A DNA stretch of 23,990 nt from Actinomycetes bacterium (lineage in GTDB: Bacteria; Actinomycetota; Actinomycetes; Actinomycetales; Cellulomonadaceae). A model generated the notes under the pieces. It was given only the letters and a program-made list of their open reading frames with translations, was not told the DNA's origin and did not search any database. This document shows, in pieces, positions 23,001 through 23,990 of the stretch. The DNA is taken from the NCBI GenBank assembly GCA_023418375.1, contig JAEZZV010000161.1, forward strand, positions 1 to 23,990, read 5' to 3'. Both the position numbers and the translations under genes were made by a program. Every line of letters begins with the position of its first letter. Position 1 is the first letter of the stretch.

Positions 23001-23578
23001 TTGCCGGCGCCGAACAGCGCGACCAGCCGGTCCAGCTCCCGACGCGCGGCGGCCGGGTCGAGCGTCGCGCGCAGCGGGTCGCGCCGCACGCCGCGCTCCA
23101 GCGCCTGCCGCACGGCACCCTTGCGGCAGCCGGTGAGGACGAGCCACTGGCCGTTCGCCGCGGTGGCCAGCTCCTCGAGGCGGTACCGCGCGGCCCCCTT
23201 GGTCCCGGTCGCCAGGTGCGCGTCGGCGATCGCCGTCGACAGCGCCCGGTACCCGTCCGGTCCGCGAGCGAGCACGACCAGGTGCGTCGCCCGCGGGTCG
23301 GGCGTGCCGGTCGGCGGGTCGAGCACCCCGTCGAGGTCGGGAAGGTGCAGCTCGGCGCCGAAGATCGTGGGCAGGCCGACCTCGCGCGCCGCCGAAGCGA
23401 AGCGCACGACGCCGTACAACCCGTCGTGGTCGGCGATCGCGAGGGCGGTCAGCCCCAGCCTGGCCGCCTCGTACGCCAGGTCCTCGGGCTGGCTCGCGCC
23501 GTCGAGGAAGCTGAACGCCGAGTGTGCGTGCAGCTCGGCGTACACCTCGCGCCCGGTCGTCGGGACGTGCTCAGTCAT
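20042..23578 (-). CDS. dnaE2: Error-prone DNA polymerase DnaE2
   Basis: The 1178-aa protein is a C-family translesion polymerase that, with ImuA and ImuB, carries out SOS mutagenesis. The N-terminal PHP domain begins ELHAHSAFSFLDGASQ. The palm contains PDIDVDIE with catalytic Asp425 and Asp427, and KFDLLGLGML with the third catalytic Asp658. Downstream are FQVESRAQMATLPRLQPR, GGSVHPYINR, PLFQEQLMQMAIDVAGFS and KAFADFGFPESHAYSFAYL, then a helix-hairpin-helix region and an OB-fold (VTFLSLEDETGLLNVI). Between DAWSKSIERWG and EIPEAVIDLADRF lies a proline-rich insertion of about 90 residues (roughly 490-590), larger than usual. It lacks the beta-clamp motif a replicative DnaE1 would have at its C-terminus (family knowledge). 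The ATG overlaps the imuB stop by 8 nt, so the two are coupled. Confidence 0.96.
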   Translation of the reverse strand: MTEHVPTTGREVYAELHAHSAFSFLDGASQPEDLAYEAARLGLTALAIADHDGLYGVVRFASAAREVGLPTIFGAELHLPDLDGVLDPPTGTPDPRATHLVVLARGPDGYRALSTAIADAHLATGTKGAARYRLEELATAANGQWLVLTGCRKGAVRQALERGVRRDPLRATLDPAAARRELDRLVALFGAGNVAVEVTDSGDPWDGDRNDALADLAADARLPLVATGNVHYATPRDADLAAALAAVRARSSLDDADGWLPGAPGNHLRSAREMLARHRRRPQAVRTAAALAAECVFDLALVAPNLPPYPVPPGHDEASWLRELVRRGAHERYGPPEAERVPGAYAQIEHELGVIETLGFPGYFLVVHDLVSFCRDNGILCQGRGSAANSAVCYALGVTAVDAVRHGLLFERFLAPERDGPPDIDVDIEAGRREEVIQHVYARFGRRHAAQVANVISYRPRSAVRDAARALGYDVGQQDAWSKSIERWGSLKGPEPASEWWTVHRAAPVGPTAVADLPSWYGPHGVFGAPVSPAPAPPTPVLPTPVGRSEATWTPSLAAPGRAQGEKPLVLSEDGRDVVPEHRPASASDLGEIPEAVIDLADRFLRLPRHLGIHSGGMVMCDRPVIEVCPVEWARMPGRTVLQWDKDDCADAGLVKFDLLGLGMLTALQVAFALVEQVEGVHLEMHALPQEDPAVYDLLCAADTVGVFQVESRAQMATLPRLQPRRFYDIVIEVALIRPGPIQGGSVHPYINRVRGREPVTYLHPLLEKSLGKTMGVPLFQEQLMQMAIDVAGFSGAEADQLRRAMGSKRSIEKMERLRARLMSGMAANGVAPDVAEQVYDKLKAFADFGFPESHAYSFAYLVYASAWLKVHHPAAFYAGLLAAQPMGFYSPQSLAADARRHGVAVLRPDVQASGAKAVVERVQGGEGAAGAVPHLAALVRADPSLAVRMGLDSVRGIGEDLATALVAERAAGGAFVDLRDLVRRVRLTRRQVEALATAGALGCFGVDRRAGLWAAGALAQEGPDTLPGVAVGVDAPVLPGMSEVESAMADVWATGVSPDSYPTQYVRDGLVRGGVITVDEAMNGREGSRVAVAGVVTHRQRPGTAQGVTFLSLEDETGLLNVICSAGLWKRFRTVARTSAAMVVRGRLERADGATNLMAEHLAPLSLQIPTTSRDYR

Positions 23579-23990
23579 AGAGCGCCTCGATGGTCCAGAC
23601 TCCGTCGCGCAGCGCGAGCAGCACGGCCTGGCCGTCGTCGAGGGTCGCCTGCACGTACGCCTGGCGGTTGCCCTCCGGCGTCCACCACCGCTGGACGATC
23701 GGCCACGGCCCCGCCCAGCCCGTCACCGCGGCCTCCCGCTCGACGCCGTCGGCCGGGGGCCACCACACGACCGCCGGCTCGCCGCTCACCTCGCCGCGTG
23801 CGTCGACCTCGACACGGCGACCGTCGACGTCGCACACCTGCACGAGCTGCGGCGTGGCCAGGACCGTGGCGGGCGCGGGCGGCGGCAGGTGCCCGGGCCA
23901 CGGCGCCGAGGTCGGCCGACCGGCCGGAACGTCCTCGCCCCAGGGCACCAGGCGCACGCGGTCGTGGACCTCCCGGCCGCCCTGGACGGC
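23571..23990 (-). CDS. imuB: ImuB-like Y-family polymerase protein, C-terminal end (start outside window)
   Basis: The last 139 residues of a protein whose context and sequence fit ImuB, the catalytically inactive Y-family scaffold of the ImuA-ImuB-DnaE2 mutasome, which connects DnaE2 to the beta clamp. It begins in-frame at the window edge with AVQGGREVHDRVRLVPWGEDVPA. The typical C-terminal region follows: a proline-rich PAPATV, LVQVCDVDGRRVEVDARG, VVWWPPADG, GWAGPWPIVQRWWTPEGNRQAYVQ and the end VWTIEALYD. The polymerase domain and clamp motif lie outside. Its TGA stop falls inside the dnaE2 start codon region, ATGACTGA, giving an 8-nt overlap. In this gene order imuA normally lies upstream, and LexA usually controls the cluster; neither is visible here. 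Confidence 0.88.
   Translation of the reverse strand, partial: AVQGGREVHDRVRLVPWGEDVPAGRPTSAPWPGHLPPPAPATVLATPQLVQVCDVDGRRVEVDARGEVSGEPAVVWWPPADGVEREAAVTGWAGPWPIVQRWWTPEGNRQAYVQATLDDGQAVLLALRDGVWTIEALYD

Overview
The DNA is very GC-rich, with codons ending almost always in G or C, many GTG starts and many genes that appear to be leaderless. Together with an imuB-dnaE2 mutasome, a GH3 glycosidase and several actinobacterial lipoprotein and secreted families, this points to a high-GC actinobacterium. A Cellulomonadaceae-like relative is my best guess, but this is inference; there is no rRNA or species marker. The window is chromosomal, with no integrase, transposase, CRISPR array or origin seen.

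Positions 1-12307 hold compact, mostly monocistronic metabolic and housekeeping genes: a GH3 beta-glycosidase (cut by the left edge), a beta-CASP metallo-beta-lactamase-fold RNase-like protein, a YciI protein, a UMF1/Atg22-like MFS transporter followed by an alpha/beta hydrolase, two divergent glycerophosphodiester phosphodiesterases, a general-stress FMN-binding split-barrel protein, a frameshifted GlxA/AraC-type regulator divergent from a second MBL-fold protein, an SDR-DUF2867 protein, an NTF2-like protein and a VOC protein. Many of these genes have a -10-like hexamer ending 5-6 nt before the start codon, so the transcript would begin at or next to the start codon.

Positions 12454-18261 form a surface/secretion island of poorly characterised genes. 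Its core is a tight four-gene minus-strand operon (16921 to 13003): a lipoprotein with an NTF2-like tail, an exported PKD-like protein, a 102-aa protein with a WXG motif, and a 637-aa protein resembling the actinobacterial DUF6571 group. Two apparently paralogous lipoproteins (12454-12999 and 17290-17826) flank it on the plus strand, and the second is followed by a small protein of unknown function. No type VII secretion ATPase is present in the window. This operon is the best candidate here for an undescribed system.

A tRNA-Leu(GAG) with its own terminator (18457-18600, minus) separates this island from an AI-2E family permease and, convergent to it, the translesion module dnaE2 and the 3' end of imuB, which overlap by 8 nt. 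The DnaE2 carries a long proline-rich insertion between its polymerase motifs.
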